Positions 39,834 through 49,162 of a stretch of DNA of 64,000 bases are shown here, one piece after another (position 1 is the stretch's first letter; each line of letters begins with the position of its first letter). The notes beneath the pieces were generated by a model. The model saw nothing but the letters and a program-made list of their open reading frames with translations, was not told the origin of the DNA and did not search any database. Position numbers and translations under genes: made by a program. Source of the DNA: Bradyrhizobium sp. cir1 (GTDB taxonomy: Bacteria; Pseudomonadota; Alphaproteobacteria; Rhizobiales; Xanthobacteraceae); NCBI RefSeq assembly GCF_014198245.1, contig NZ_JACIHE010000017.1, positions 122,603 to 186,602 of the forward strand. Direction: 5' to 3'.

Positions 39834-39868
39834 GTCAGCCAACCGTCAGCCAGACGGCCTATCCAGGG
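39834..39868 (+). promoter_or_regulatory. Weak tts-box-like sequence
   Basis: GTCAGCCAACCGTCAGCC, then 9 bases, then ATCCA. It matches the left half of the rhizobial tts box (GTCAG-N5-(T)CG-N2-AGC) but poorly the right CC-CCTA part. It ends about 36 bases before the start of the large effector-like gene. TtsI control is possible, not shown. Confidence 0.3.
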
Positions 39869-39903
39869 GCGCTGCGCATTGTTGACCGTATGGGAGATGG
39901 AAC

Positions 39904-42150
39904 ATGACGGGCATTGGCCGACCTGGCGAACCGCACGTTGGGGCTGCAGGAGTCGACAGCACGTCGGGATCGAGCAGTGCGCATTCGGAGCCAAATTTTG
40001 TCCCTGCGGAAGGCCACCGAGTTTTCAACTCCGTCGTGGAGCGGATGCGCTTAGCGCCTGAAGATACGCTCGCGAGCCTGCCCTCAGGTTCGGGTGTGGC
40101 AGTCCCCATCTCCTCAAGCGGTGAGGGGATCAACGCAGCGAAACAAAATATGGACGGCCTGCTTGAGGAACTTGATGCTTGCCACAGTGCTGCCATGGGC
40201 GCTCAGACCTCGTCTGAGGCGCAAGAGCTGATCGATCAGGTTGTCAAAGCAAGCGCAGCAGTTCTGGACTACTACGCGAGCCTGTCTCCAGATGTGGCCC
40301 GCAGCATTCTGTCCGACGATCAGGCTTGCCGAGTTCGTGACCGGGCTCTGGATGCGGGGAACGAATGCAACGCGCTGGCCGCACCGACTATCTACGCCTT
40401 GGAGCAGAGTAGGGAGAATGCGGGAAAGATACTCGAGCGGATGCGCCAATCCAATGCTCCGCCCGACCAACTGATCCGAGTGGCTTCCAGTGCGGCGAAA
40501 CACTATTTGGCTTGCACGGAGTGGTGGGAAAAGAAGGCATTGCGCTCTGAACGGATGCAGTTCGTCTGCGCAGCCACTGCCAACTTGCCAAGTGCAACGG
40601 CCGAAATGCGACAGGCCGAACAGGCGACACTACGGCTGCATACCGGCTGGGCATTGAATACGAGGTGCGTGCATCTGCAATCGCAAATCCTTCTCGCGCG
40701 GGTCATGATTGAGTCGCACGCGAGCACGCTCGACCCGGCCGTCAGGCAAATCCTCTTGGGTGAGAACGGTCGGGCACGTCTACTCGGAACCTTCATGGGC
40801 GATGTTGTTCCGGCATTCCTCTCAACGGGCGACGCTGTTCTGAACAGGAAAGGACAAGCCCTCGACGCAGACCACTGCGCCGTTCTGGAAGGGGTCATGG
40901 AGCGGCTATCGGAATTTGCGTCGGCGTTGCCCAACATGGTTGCCGAGCTAAGGAATAAGGGAGCAGGTCCCGAGCTTCCGTTGGATCTGTTGGATCAGAT
41001 CGTGGAAGGATCGTGGGTCACTGCCCATGAGGTCATGCGCCTGCTAGCAGTGCAGCCGAAGACACCAGCCATCATTGCACCGCCAACGGAGGCTGGCCTT
41101 GCGTTACCGGCCGACGCTGCCGGCAACGACCCGGCGGCCGAAGGCAGTCCAGCGCGAAGGAAAGGGAAGGGCAAGCGCAGGCAGGCCGGAGGTGCGGGGA
41201 GTTCGGCAGCCGGGCAGCCCGAGCCGCAGCTCGCTAGGCCCGACGCCGACACGACGCGAACCACCAAGGTTATTGTGCTCTCGGATCTGGGCACGAAGAA
41301 ACTCGCGAGCGCGGAGGAAGCGCATACGAGGATGTCATCGTCGGCGAGGGAACACTTGGCGATATGGCAGGCTCCGCCATCGAAGGAGACAGTGAAGCGC
41401 CTGCTCGCGCGATTGGACGAACTCTTGCAATTCGATCTGCGCAGTGAGCAAAGAGCCATTTCGCAAGCGCGCCACATGAAGCCCGAAGATGCCGACCACG
41501 TCGTGGACACCGTGGTTGAGCGGCTGCAGAGCCAATCTGCGGAGATTGAGGCCTGTGTAGCCGCGCTGGACGAACCTCGCCGACGCGGCCTACTCACGCC
41601 TATGCAAGTGCCCGAAGTGCACGACAAAATAGTCCGCCTCAAGGCGATGTTGTCGGAGGTTCAGGGGCAGGCACATGCTTTGAAGGCGCGAAAGGCTTCG
41701 ATCGAGATCGATTGCATGAAGACCTACGCGTTTCCCTCGCAGAAGTACCTCGAGCGGTTGCAGGCGGCCGAGGAGTTTGCTCCCTTGGAGTCACCGCGCG
41801 CGTTGAAGGGTGAGCCAGGAACGCTGTTCGAGATCAAGCTGCAGCCTACGCCACTGCGCAATGGTACGGTGAATCCGATGTGGGTGCACATCCATACGAA
41901 GCGGCCGGTCTATGCGTGGCAGTTAACGACATTGGATGACGCCGAGTTCGCCGCTTGCCACGTGAAATCCAACGAACAGCGCGGCTACAATCGCCTCTGG
42001 CAGAACGCTCGAGCTGCAACGGGTCACGAAGACGTCGTGATCCATCGCGGCAAGCTCACGCCTGCGTTCTGCAAGTCCTTGTTAGGTTCCGCTTTTAGCG
42101 GCTATCCAGGGTATCCTGTTGCCGGAACGGAGCGCGCGGCGCGCAGGTGA
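39904..42150 (+). CDS. Large protein of unknown function, candidate type III effector
   Basis: A 748-residue hydrophilic protein not recognised as a known enzyme. The N-terminus (MTGIGRPGEPHVGAAGVDST, then SGSSSAHS) is rich in Ser, Gly and Pro and lacks a signal peptide, as in type III secreted proteins. The middle is strongly helical with many acidic and basic residues (about 50-390), followed by a low-complexity basic linker (SPARRKGKGKRRQAGGAGSS) at about 415-435. The compact C-terminal section from about 630 (TLFEIKLQPTPLRNGTVNPM then WVHIHTKRPVYAW, HRGKLTPAFCKSLLG) could be an enzyme or binding domain. The ATG at 39904 follows GGAGATGGAAC. A weak tts-like box lies just upstream, and IS fragments surround it, as for many effectors. 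No DNA-binding or transposase motif was found. Confidence 0.55.
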   Translation: MTGIGRPGEPHVGAAGVDSTSGSSSAHSEPNFVPAEGHRVFNSVVERMRLAPEDTLASLPSGSGVAVPISSSGEGINAAKQNMDGLLEELDACHSAAMGAQTSSEAQELIDQVVKASAAVLDYYASLSPDVARSILSDDQACRVRDRALDAGNECNALAAPTIYALEQSRENAGKILERMRQSNAPPDQLIRVASSAAKHYLACTEWWEKKALRSERMQFVCAATANLPSATAEMRQAEQATLRLHTGWALNTRCVHLQSQILLARVMIESHASTLDPAVRQILLGENGRARLLGTFMGDVVPAFLSTGDAVLNRKGQALDADHCAVLEGVMERLSEFASALPNMVAELRNKGAGPELPLDLLDQIVEGSWVTAHEVMRLLAVQPKTPAIIAPPTEAGLALPADAAGNDPAAEGSPARRKGKGKRRQAGGAGSSAAGQPEPQLARPDADTTRTTKVIVLSDLGTKKLASAEEAHTRMSSSAREHLAIWQAPPSKETVKRLLARLDELLQFDLRSEQRAISQARHMKPEDADHVVDTVVERLQSQSAEIEACVAALDEPRRRGLLTPMQVPEVHDKIVRLKAMLSEVQGQAHALKARKASIEIDCMKTYAFPSQKYLERLQAAEEFAPLESPRALKGEPGTLFEIKLQPTPLRNGTVNPMWVHIHTKRPVYAWQLTTLDDAEFAACHVKSNEQRGYNRLWQNARAATGHEDVVIHRGKLTPAFCKSLLGSAFSGYPGYPVAGTERAARR

Positions 42151-42446
42151 CTCAATACGAGACTAGCTAAGCGACTCGATAGAGCGCCGCTTGTGGTACG
42201 GCATCGGTCTTCTTCGCATCCGGATCCTGTGGCCGAATGAACCGCACCTTGGGGCTCCGCAGGCTCCAACTCCTGAGTTAAGAAGCCGGATTGAGCTGTG
42301 TTGGAGAGGCGAGCGTTCGCCATTAGCAACTCCAGGAAGAGGCCCAAGAGTTCTCTGAGCCAGGCGAGGATGCGGCGGAAGATACTATGGGGCGACCGGC
42401 AAAGGCGTGAGAGTATTAAGGCTGGTCATGAGCAATGGAGCACCCC

Positions 42447-43607
42447 ATGCAAAAGGCAAACGATCTCGGCCGGTCTTCCACGGTCCTGGAACAAGATAGC
42501 ACGCTGATCGCAGTCATTGAGATGAGCCTCTCAAGCTGGCTCGTCGCTGGAATCGTTCCCGGGTTGGATCGTCATCCGTTGAAGAAGCTTGGCGCCGACG
42601 AAGACGCGCTGATCCTGTTGCTACACCGCTGGCGCGAGGAGGCGACGAAGTGTGGGCACGCGATCACACGCATAGCGGTCGCCTTTGAGGCGGGGCGCGA
42701 TGGTTTTTGGCTGGCTCGCTGGCTGCGAGCGCGTGGCGTTGAGGCCTTCGTTATCCACGCAACAAGCGTCGCCGTCCCCCGCGAGCACCGGCGGGCTAAA
42801 ACCGATCGTCTCGACACCGAGCATTTGAAGCGCGCTCTTCTCGGTTGGCTACGCGGAGAGCCGAACCATTGCCAAATGGCGGCAATCCCAAGTCTCGATG
42901 AAGAGGACGCCCGACGTCCGAACCGCGAGCGTGAGAACCTTGTCAGCCAGCAGACCAGCATTGTCAATCGAATGAAGGCATGTCTCGCTCGCCTGGGTAT
43001 TCGCAAGTTTAAGCCGACGCTGCGTCATGCGTCAAAGCAGCTCGAGACGCTGCGCACGCCGGAAGGGGTACTTCTGCCGCCCAACACTGTCGCCGAGATG
43101 CGCCGGGACATGGTCCGCCTTCGCCTCGTCAGGGAGCAGATCAGGGAGATCGAGGCGGCTCGATTACAGCGTTTGCAGGTTTCCGAGAGCGGTGCGAACG
43201 CGATGGTCAAATTGCTGGCGCGGATTATTGGCGTTGGAGTCGAAACAGCGGACATGCTCGTGCATGAGATCCTCTCTCGGCAATTGAGAGATCGCAGAGC
43301 GGTCGCGCGTTACGCGGGCCTCACGGGCGCTCCCGATGAGAGCGGCAAGCGAAGACGGGAGAAAGGCCTTGCACGCGCTGGCAATGCTCGGGTACGGCGT
43401 GGGATGATCCAACTGGCCTGGCGTTTTCTCCTCTTCCAAAAGGACAGCGCATTAGCCCAATGGTTCCGCACTCGCGCGGCCGACGCGCGCGGCGGTACGC
43501 GCAAGACCATGATCGTGGCGCTGGCGCGCAAATTGCTCATTGCGTTCTGGCGCCTGACGACGACAGGCGAAATACCTGTCGGGATCAAGTTACGCCCGGT
43601 AGCATGA
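42447..43607 (+). mobile_element. IS110-family transposase, apparently intact
   Basis: A full-length IS110-type transposase of about 386-390 residues. The N-terminal DEDD nuclease part has VAVIEM-like SLSSWLVAGIVPGLDRHPLK, AFEAGRDGFWLARWLRARGV and HRRAKTDRLDTEHLKRA; the C-terminal Transposase_20 part has IIGVGVETADMLVHE, ARYAGLTGAPDESG and the serine/helical end KTMIVALARKLLIAFWRL. A Met four codons upstream (42435) is an alternative start. IS110 elements usually lack clear terminal inverted repeats. The element may extend to about 43690, where sequence typical of the right flank (GGTGGCGGTGACCCGCGCC) is seen. It appears capable of movement. Confidence 0.88.
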
Positions 43608-44069
43608 ACGCGAGACAAGACACCTCGATTGGGGCTTGGCGAAGCAATCGCTGAACCCTGATACTCCGAGGTGGCGGTGACCCGCGCCACAACTTGGTCC
43701 ATATGACCTCGCGGAAGAATGGGCCCGCTGCCCGAGCTTCGCTTGAGATGCGCATTGCTGCATCATGGTCGAAGATTGCGTTCGACCGCATACAAGTATG
43801 CGGCGCGATGGCCGCCGGATATTGCAAGCTCCCTCGGAATGTCTCTCAATCGCCATGCCATGGAGAGTTTGTGGTTACGCCCTGCCGCCCGACCATGCTC
43901 AGGCCCACCAAGGGGATGGGCCCCCCCTCTCCGCCGCCGTCGCTCGCCAGCGCTGCGCTTTGGGGCAAGCGAGCGACGGCGGCTCCGAGGGGATGGCTTC
44001 GTCGGGACCCCAACGATCAATTTGCTGAACTTGACGTCACACGACTGCCCCACCCAAAGGAAAAGAATT
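43608..44069. other. IS-derived spacer with a long inverted repeat
   Basis: Frames on both strands look like degenerate IS sequence. A perfect 15-base inverted repeat is present at 43933-43983. Confidence 0.45.
43933..43983. repeat. Perfect 15-base inverted repeat, 21-base loop
   Basis: The arms GCCGCCGTCGCTCGC (43933-43947) and GCGAGCGACGGCGGC (43969-43983) are exact complements. There is no T tract beside it. It lies between the IS110 element and the IS5/IS1182-type remnant, so it may be an IS end or cruciform target rather than a terminator. Confidence 0.75.
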
Positions 44070-44079
44070 GCCTAAGAGC

Positions 44080-44715
44080 TCTTGACAGGAAACACCCCAT
44101 ACAAGTTGTGGCCGACGGCTGAGAGGACGACGTTGGCGGCGTCGCCGGCGCGGCCTAGAGGTAGCAGCGGCCGAGGTCGCCTTCGGCCTTCATGTGCCCG
44201 ATGATGGGCTCGATGGCAGAGCGACGGCGCAGCTCGAGCTTGATGACACCGAAGACGCCGCGCTTCTGGCCGGAGATGAAGCGCGACGGGGATTTTGCGC
44301 ATTGTGGCCGCGGTACCCCTTGTCGACATAGGCCCGCTCGATCGGACAGCCGGTGAGCGTCTCGGTGGCTCGATGACGTCCCGCAGGGGGGGGCCCATCA
44401 TACGGATTGTCGGGCATTGCGCTCGCGTGCAGCACGAACAGGCCGCCGGGAGCGCGGCGATTGTTGGTGACGACGGAAGCATTCACGCCGAACTCGTAAG
44501 GCGCGGCGGCCTTGGCTTTGCCGATGCACTCCACCTCCGGAGCATGGAAGGAATAAAGCTTCCAGCCGCGCTGGCGCTGCTGCTGCGAACGAATCTGCGC
44601 GGCCCGGCCGAGTGGAAGGGCGAAGGCCTCCTCCAGTGCCGCTGGCCCTCGATGTTGCGGCGAATGTCGCGAATGATCCGGCCGAGCCTGCTACGCAGGA
44701 TGCGCAACTATCGCT
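44080..44715 (-). pseudogene. IS5/IS1182-type transposase remnant
   Basis: On the minus strand, in several frames: RLGRIIRDIRRNIEGQ, then KLYSFHAPEVECIGKAKAAA-type sequence, PYEFGVNASVVTNNRRAPGG, LTGCPIERAYVDKGYRGHNA, and finally GHMKAEG...GDAANVVLSAVGHN. These are the DDE-domain segments of an IS5-related transposase. At least three frameshifts and a loss of the N-terminal half make it inactive. Confidence 0.8.
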
Positions 44716-45163
44716 GATGCCGCCTGAACTGTTTGGCGTGAGGCCGGGGGCATGGATGCCGTCGGGCGTGGCACGAAGTCATTTTGGTGCCGGTCACGTG
44801 CCGCCAACATGATCGTAAAAGCCGCGAGGAGGATTAGGAGAACCCGCATGCAACAAGCATTACTCGAGACGATATATCGCAATTATGAAACGGCTCACAT
44901 CCCGTGCCTTGGAGGAGGGGAGCTCTTACGGGGCATCCCACCCACACAGCCTATTGGCCAGCAAACACCTCACAAATTTTGATACTCGTTCGTTCTCGCC
45001 GGTAGCCGCCGAACAGCGGGACGATCGCGCGCAAAAAATGCATTTTCCCCTGCAGACCGCAGGAATAGTGCAGCGAATTTGAGTAGTAATCCGTTGATTG
45101 GCTATTCAACGCGAAAGGCAGCCGCCCCCTCGTGCTGCTTCCGGGCGCCATGAAGGACGGCTC
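44716..45163. other. Spacer after the IS remnant
   Basis: A minus-strand frame at 44691-44849 starts like a signal peptide (MRVLLILLAAFTIMLAA), and a plus-strand frame at 44849 has a fair ribosome binding site. They overlap, and neither belongs to a family I recognise. Confidence 0.3.
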
Positions 45164-45262
45164 ATGCGCAATCATGACATTGTGTCCGGCAGCCTGTTGG
45201 CGCTGACCGCCGCGGGCCTTGCGCTGCTTTGCTCTAGCCTGCTCGCATTTGCGTTCATTTAG
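45164..45262 (+). CDS. Possible 32-residue hydrophobic peptide
   Basis: The frame MRNHDIVSGSLLALTAAGLA then LLCSSLLAFAFI follows GAAGGACGGCTC, a plausible ribosome binding site. It is almost entirely a membrane span. It could be a truncated membrane-protein start or a small membrane protein. Weak call. Confidence 0.28.
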   Translation: MRNHDIVSGSLLALTAAGLALLCSSLLAFAFI

Positions 45263-45929
45263 ATCCCGCTGTCGACCTTTGTGGCGCTGGGATCCCTGCG
45301 AGACCTCACGCAAGACGGTACGCAGCCGGACAGGGGCGCTGGGATGGTTTTCCGGCGGTTGCAGATGATCTGCTCAGGCATCCGTAGGGATCCGCTTCCT
45401 CGAATCGCCTCGTTTTCGCATGTAGTGCCCGTCTTTCTGAGCGGCCGACCTGATCTCCTGGCCGGGCTTCGTGCAGTTGCCCATAACAACGTAAGTCCCC
45501 CTCCATCGAACGATATAGTTAGCCTTATGGTTGCGCTCGCATCAGGCGTTTTTGCTTGGATTGCGCAGCATTTTTGCGCCAGATCAATCTTCGGCGCGAC
45601 AACTATCGATCCTCGAACAATCAGGCACAGGAGCGCTGGAACCTAGCAAATCCCCGACGCGCACAGCCTTCGGTGAGGCGGCCCCTCAAGAGCAAGCAGA
45701 TATGAATGTGCTTCACGGGTAATCCCCTCTACCGGCCCTCATTATTTACCTCACTACCTGCAGCGCAATGCGGAGCTCGTAAAAACCCTGGTGCGATCAA
45801 GCCCCGGCTTTGGGGACAACATTGCTGAAAACGATGCAGCGGGGTTGCGGCCCGCGGCAGCTCTTGACCATCTTCTGCGATCGCGGCAACGAGAACACCC
45901 AAAGCAGATCGAGAGGATGAGAGCGGGGT
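45263..45929. other. Spacer with unassigned frames
   Basis: Frames on both strands around 45259-45646 without recognisable family. No promoter element was identified for the next gene. Confidence 0.35.
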
Positions 45930-46478
45930 GTGGCTGTGACGGATCAATCCCAAGCATCGGAGTTGCCGCCGGTCCTGCAGAGACCGTCGAAAGGCTTTCG
46001 GTGGATCTTTGCTCTTCTAGCCGTATTGCTCGTTCTTTGCGCCGGAGGAGCCTATTTTTTGACGAATATCGAAACGTTCGCCGAGGCGCTGCCGGCGCGT
46101 GAAGTCGTGCCTCCCACGCTTGGCTTGTCGCCTGAGGATAGAGACGTCCTTTTAGGGATCCAATCAGGGCAGCAGAAGACAGCCGCTGAAATTGCCGAGC
46201 TCAATCGCAACGTCGATGCGCAGCAAGCCGAGCTAAAGCGGATCTCGGATCAGATCGCAGCCCTGACCCAGAGAATCGAGGAGCTGCAGAATCCGGCGCT
46301 TGTTGCTTCTCCTCCTGCTGCTTCTCCTCCTGCTGCTTCTCCTCCTGCTGCTTCCCCGCCGCCCGTGCGCACCACATCCAAGCCGGCCAAGAGAGACGTC
46401 CGGCCCTCGAAACCGCAAGGTCCGGTTTCTGTCGGAGGCGCGCAGCTGACTGCGGAGCCGAGCACGGAACAGCGCTAA
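45930..46478 (+). CDS. Membrane-anchored coiled-coil protein with ASPPA repeats
   Basis: A 182-residue protein. After a short cytosolic tail, one membrane span (about residues 25-45, IFALLAVLLVLCAGGAYFL) anchors it with the C-terminus in the periplasm. Residues 65-120 form a likely coiled coil (QQKTAAEIAELNRNVDAQQA followed by ELKRISDQIAALTQRIEELQ). A Pro/Ala-rich spacer follows, built from an exact 15-base unit repeated three times (ASPPA), and then a basic/proline tail. Similar proteins, function unknown, are common in Bradyrhizobium. The GTG start is chosen because it is the first in frame with the anchor; a second GTG at 45936 is possible. Confidence 0.55.
   Translation: MAVTDQSQASELPPVLQRPSKGFRWIFALLAVLLVLCAGGAYFLTNIETFAEALPAREVVPPTLGLSPEDRDVLLGIQSGQQKTAAEIAELNRNVDAQQAELKRISDQIAALTQRIEELQNPALVASPPAASPPAASPPAASPPPVRTTSKPAKRDVRPSKPQGPVSVGGAQLTAEPSTEQR
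46305..46349 (+). repeat. 15-base tandem repeat, three perfect copies
   Basis: The unit GCTTCTCCTCCTGCT is repeated exactly three times, with a partial fourth copy. It encodes Ala-Ser-Pro-Pro-Ala in the periplasmic spacer of the coiled-coil protein. Copy-number change would keep the frame and only alter spacer length. Confidence 0.9.
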
Positions 46479-46567
46479 TTACCACAAAAGGCCTGCCATA
46501 TGAAGCTGCGCCTTCCGACCACGCCGGAAACCAACGGTCCACCCTCTTGATCGGCAGGCCGAGCCTC

Positions 46568-47164
46568 TCATTGCTCCGCGTGGTTTCGGAAATCCTCTGT
46601 GAGTCGCAAGAAGTTCGTAAGCAGGACATGCCCCTGTGAGGTAAGTATCGACTCGGGATGGAACTGGACCCCATAGGTGGGATAATAGCCGTGCGTGAGG
46701 GCCATGATCTCGCCTTCCTCCGAACGCGCTGTCACTATGAGGTTCTGCGCACATGACTGATCAAGCTCGACGATAAGAGAATGGTAGCGTCCGACGTCAA
46801 GCGGGGTTGGTAGCCCCTCGAATAACCCTCGGCCGTCATGCGCAACGTATGAGCGCCGACCGTGCATGGGCCGATGCGCACGCGCCACCCGTCCTCCGAA
46901 AACGCTCGCAATACACTGATGTCCAAGGCAGATGCCGAGAATTGGTACGCGTCCTGAAAGTTCGCGAACCACTGCTGTCGATATTCCTGCCTCAGTTGGG
47001 GTGCAGGGGCCGGGCGATATGACCACCGCGCGCGGCTTGAGACCAACGAGCTCGCCGATGCTGATAGCGTCGTTTCGGATCACTTCCGTTGCTTCGCTGA
47101 GCTTGTGGAAATAGCGGGCAATGTTGAACACGAAGGAATCGTAATTATCGATGATGACAATCAA
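46568..47164 (-). CDS. pabA: Aminodeoxychorismate/anthranilate synthase glutaminase subunit
   Basis: This is the 198-residue class I glutamine amidotransferase that feeds ammonia to the chorismate-using partner. The triad is C79 in ILGICLGHQ with H169 and E171 in GVQFHPES; the N-terminal IIDNYDSFVFNI is typical of TrpG/PabA. The start is a TTG at 47162-47164 that overlaps the partner gene's TGA, so the two are translationally coupled. The partner's PIKGT motif points to PabB, so PabA is favoured over TrpG. Confidence 0.85.
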   Translation of the reverse strand: MIVIIDNYDSFVFNIARYFHKLSEATEVIRNDAISIGELVGLKPRAVVISPGPCTPTEAGISTAVVRELSGRVPILGICLGHQCIASVFGGRVARAHRPMHGRRSYVAHDGRGLFEGLPTPLDVGRYHSLIVELDQSCAQNLIVTARSEEGEIMALTHGYYPTYGVQFHPESILTSQGHVLLTNFLRLTEDFRNHAEQ

Positions 47165-48570
47165 AATGCACCAGCTGGTTCAGAACCAAATGCATCAAAA
47201 ATTCGCTCTGCCTTGGCGAGCGTTTCCTCGTATTCGGCCTCGGGCTCCGACAGGGCCGTTATACCGCCGCCCGCATGAAACAGTGCCAAGTCGCCATCGA
47301 TTGTGACAGTGCGGATCGCAATATTTGTGTCCATGTGCCCGTTGAAGCCGATGAAGCCGATCGCCCCGCAATAGACCTCTCGCGCTACGCGTTCGATTTC
47401 TGTAATAATTTGCATCGACCGCAGCTTTGGTGCTCCCGTAATGGAGCCGCCGGGAAAGCAAGCACGGAGCAGGCTAACGGCGTCTTCGTCTCCGGCAAGT
47501 TTCCCCGTAACGATCGACACGAGATGGTGCACCGAGGCATAGGACTCGAGATTGCACAGGGCCGGAACCTCGACCGAATGCGCAGTGCAAACGCGTGACA
47601 GATCGTTACGCAAAAGGTCGACAATCATCGTGTTCTCGGCATGATCCTTCTCGGAAGTGAGGAGAACAGCCGCACGGCGGTGGTCTTCCTTGGAATCAGG
47701 CGAACGCGAGATCGTGCCCTTGATCGGTCGTGTCTCGACTTGTCGCCCCTCAAGCTTCAGGAATCGTTCCGGCGAGCTTGATGCGATGGTCAACTTTCCC
47801 CATCGCAGCAGGGCCGCAAAAGGCGCCGGATTCAATGATCGTAGCTGGCAATAGAAGGCGAGCGGATCAAACGAGGTCGACAGGCGGGCACTGAAACGCT
47901 GCGCAATATTCGTCTGGAACACGTCACCCGCGAGGATCAAGTCGATCACGCGTTGTACCGCCGCAATGTAGCCCTCGCGGCTGAAGTTCGAGCGCCATGC
48001 GCCCGCTTTGCTGGGACAACCCTTCTGTGGCGCCTTTGGACCGGCAAGCAATGCTGCAAACTCGTCGCCTCGACGACGCGCTCGTTCGCTCCGTCGCACG
48101 CGATCCTGCTCCGGCCATCCGGTCGAGACGATCCAGCATTTGTTATCCCGGTGGTCGAAGCTGATGACCACGTCATAGAAATGCAGGATGGACTGGGGCA
48201 AACCCAGACCGGCAATTGCCGGCGCCGACAATCGCTCCAATGTCCTGTTCATGTCGTAGGCAAAGTAGCCGGCCGCTCCTCCCTGGAACGGCGGGAGATC
48301 GGGGCGATTCTCTTGCGGGTACTTCGCGAGTAGCATGCGAAGGACCTTCCATGGATCGGCCTCGAGAGTCAGTCCATTCCAACTGGCTTGGCCGTTCGCG
48401 ACCCTGTAGGTGCTGAACGGGTCGCACGTTAGATATGAGTAGCGCCCAAGCAGCTCGTGCCTTGCTGCGCTATCGAGAAACGTGAGATGCGATCGATGCC
48501 CAAGACGTCGCATCGCTGTGACAGGTTCAACCCAATGCAACTGGCGAACGTACATCTGACTATCGGTCAC
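47161..48570 (-). CDS. pabB: Aminodeoxychorismate synthase component I
   Basis: A 469-residue chorismate-binding enzyme. The motif RPIKGTISR (K284) is the PabB signature; anthranilate synthases have PIAGT there. Other conserved parts are GGAAGYFAYDMNRTLE, the DVFQTNIAQRFSA segment, NTMIVDLLRNDLSRVC, and FPGGSITGAPKLRSM followed by GAIGFIG. It makes 4-amino-4-deoxychorismate for p-aminobenzoate and folate. Its location beside a biotin/pantothenate block suggests a vitamin-supply module. Confidence 0.88.
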   Translation of the reverse strand: MTDSQMYVRQLHWVEPVTAMRRLGHRSHLTFLDSAARHELLGRYSYLTCDPFSTYRVANGQASWNGLTLEADPWKVLRMLLAKYPQENRPDLPPFQGGAAGYFAYDMNRTLERLSAPAIAGLGLPQSILHFYDVVISFDHRDNKCWIVSTGWPEQDRVRRSERARRRGDEFAALLAGPKAPQKGCPSKAGAWRSNFSREGYIAAVQRVIDLILAGDVFQTNIAQRFSARLSTSFDPLAFYCQLRSLNPAPFAALLRWGKLTIASSSPERFLKLEGRQVETRPIKGTISRSPDSKEDHRRAAVLLTSEKDHAENTMIVDLLRNDLSRVCTAHSVEVPALCNLESYASVHHLVSIVTGKLAGDEDAVSLLRACFPGGSITGAPKLRSMQIITEIERVAREVYCGAIGFIGFNGHMDTNIAIRTVTIDGDLALFHAGGGITALSEPEAEYEETLAKAERIFDAFGSEPAGAF

Positions 48571-48708
48571 CGGCGGCTGACGTCGTAAAAGTGCCGTACC
48601 ATTTGTTGCCCGCCCGATGAGAATGCCGCTCGTCTGCGATGGCCCGAAACTTGAGGTCCATTGCCAAGTTAACCCGGCGCTGGACTTTTTGCTGCGGCAG
48701 CACCTGGA

Positions 48709-49026
48709 TCATCCTGCCGCGGAGGCGAAAGGGGTATCTATTGATACATTGTAGTCGGCCGCGAACCGCAGCTCGCGGAGCGGTCGGACCCGTTTAATCG
48801 ATTCCTGGTAGAGATCGTGCGCTTTGTACGCTGCGAGCTCCGCCTCGCTGTCGAACTCACCATAGACCACGATGTCGATATCGTTGCCGAGTAGATCGGT
48901 CTTGCGGTTGCGGGCAACCTCAAGCCGGCGCGCATGTGGTATCGTGGTGAGAAGCGCAAGACCTTCGATGATCTGGTCGATATGCGCCTCGTCCTTGGCG
49001 CTGAAGAAGACGATGTGACGAATCAT
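48709..49026 (-). CDS. Dabb-type stress-responsive alpha/beta-barrel protein
   Basis: A 105-residue protein beginning MIRHIVFFSAKDEAHIDQII, the start of the Dabb (stress-response A/B barrel) fold. LEVARNRKTDLLGNDIDIVV, then YGEFDSEAELAAYKAHDLYQ are typical of the dimeric ferredoxin-like barrel. The Met at 49026 is preferred; the longer frame to 49191 antisenses the bioR tail and has no Dabb features. Function in this locus is unknown. Confidence 0.75.
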   Translation of the reverse strand: MIRHIVFFSAKDEAHIDQIIEGLALLTTIPHARRLEVARNRKTDLLGNDIDIVVYGEFDSEAELAAYKAHDLYQESIKRVRPLRELRFAADYNVSIDTPFASAAG

Positions 49027-49162
49027 GGCCGTCCGTGGAAATGTCGCTAGCGGGATGGCATAACTATCTGGGAATAGAGCCCGTTGCAATGAGGCTCGTC
49101 GCTTGCCGCATGATCGTCGCTTGCGATCGTCGGCTATCCGCAATGAAGCTTGCCAGATTTGC

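Noticed and set aside
45281..45646. 121-residue frame between IS remnant and coiled-coil gene
   Set aside because: No family resemblance on either strand.
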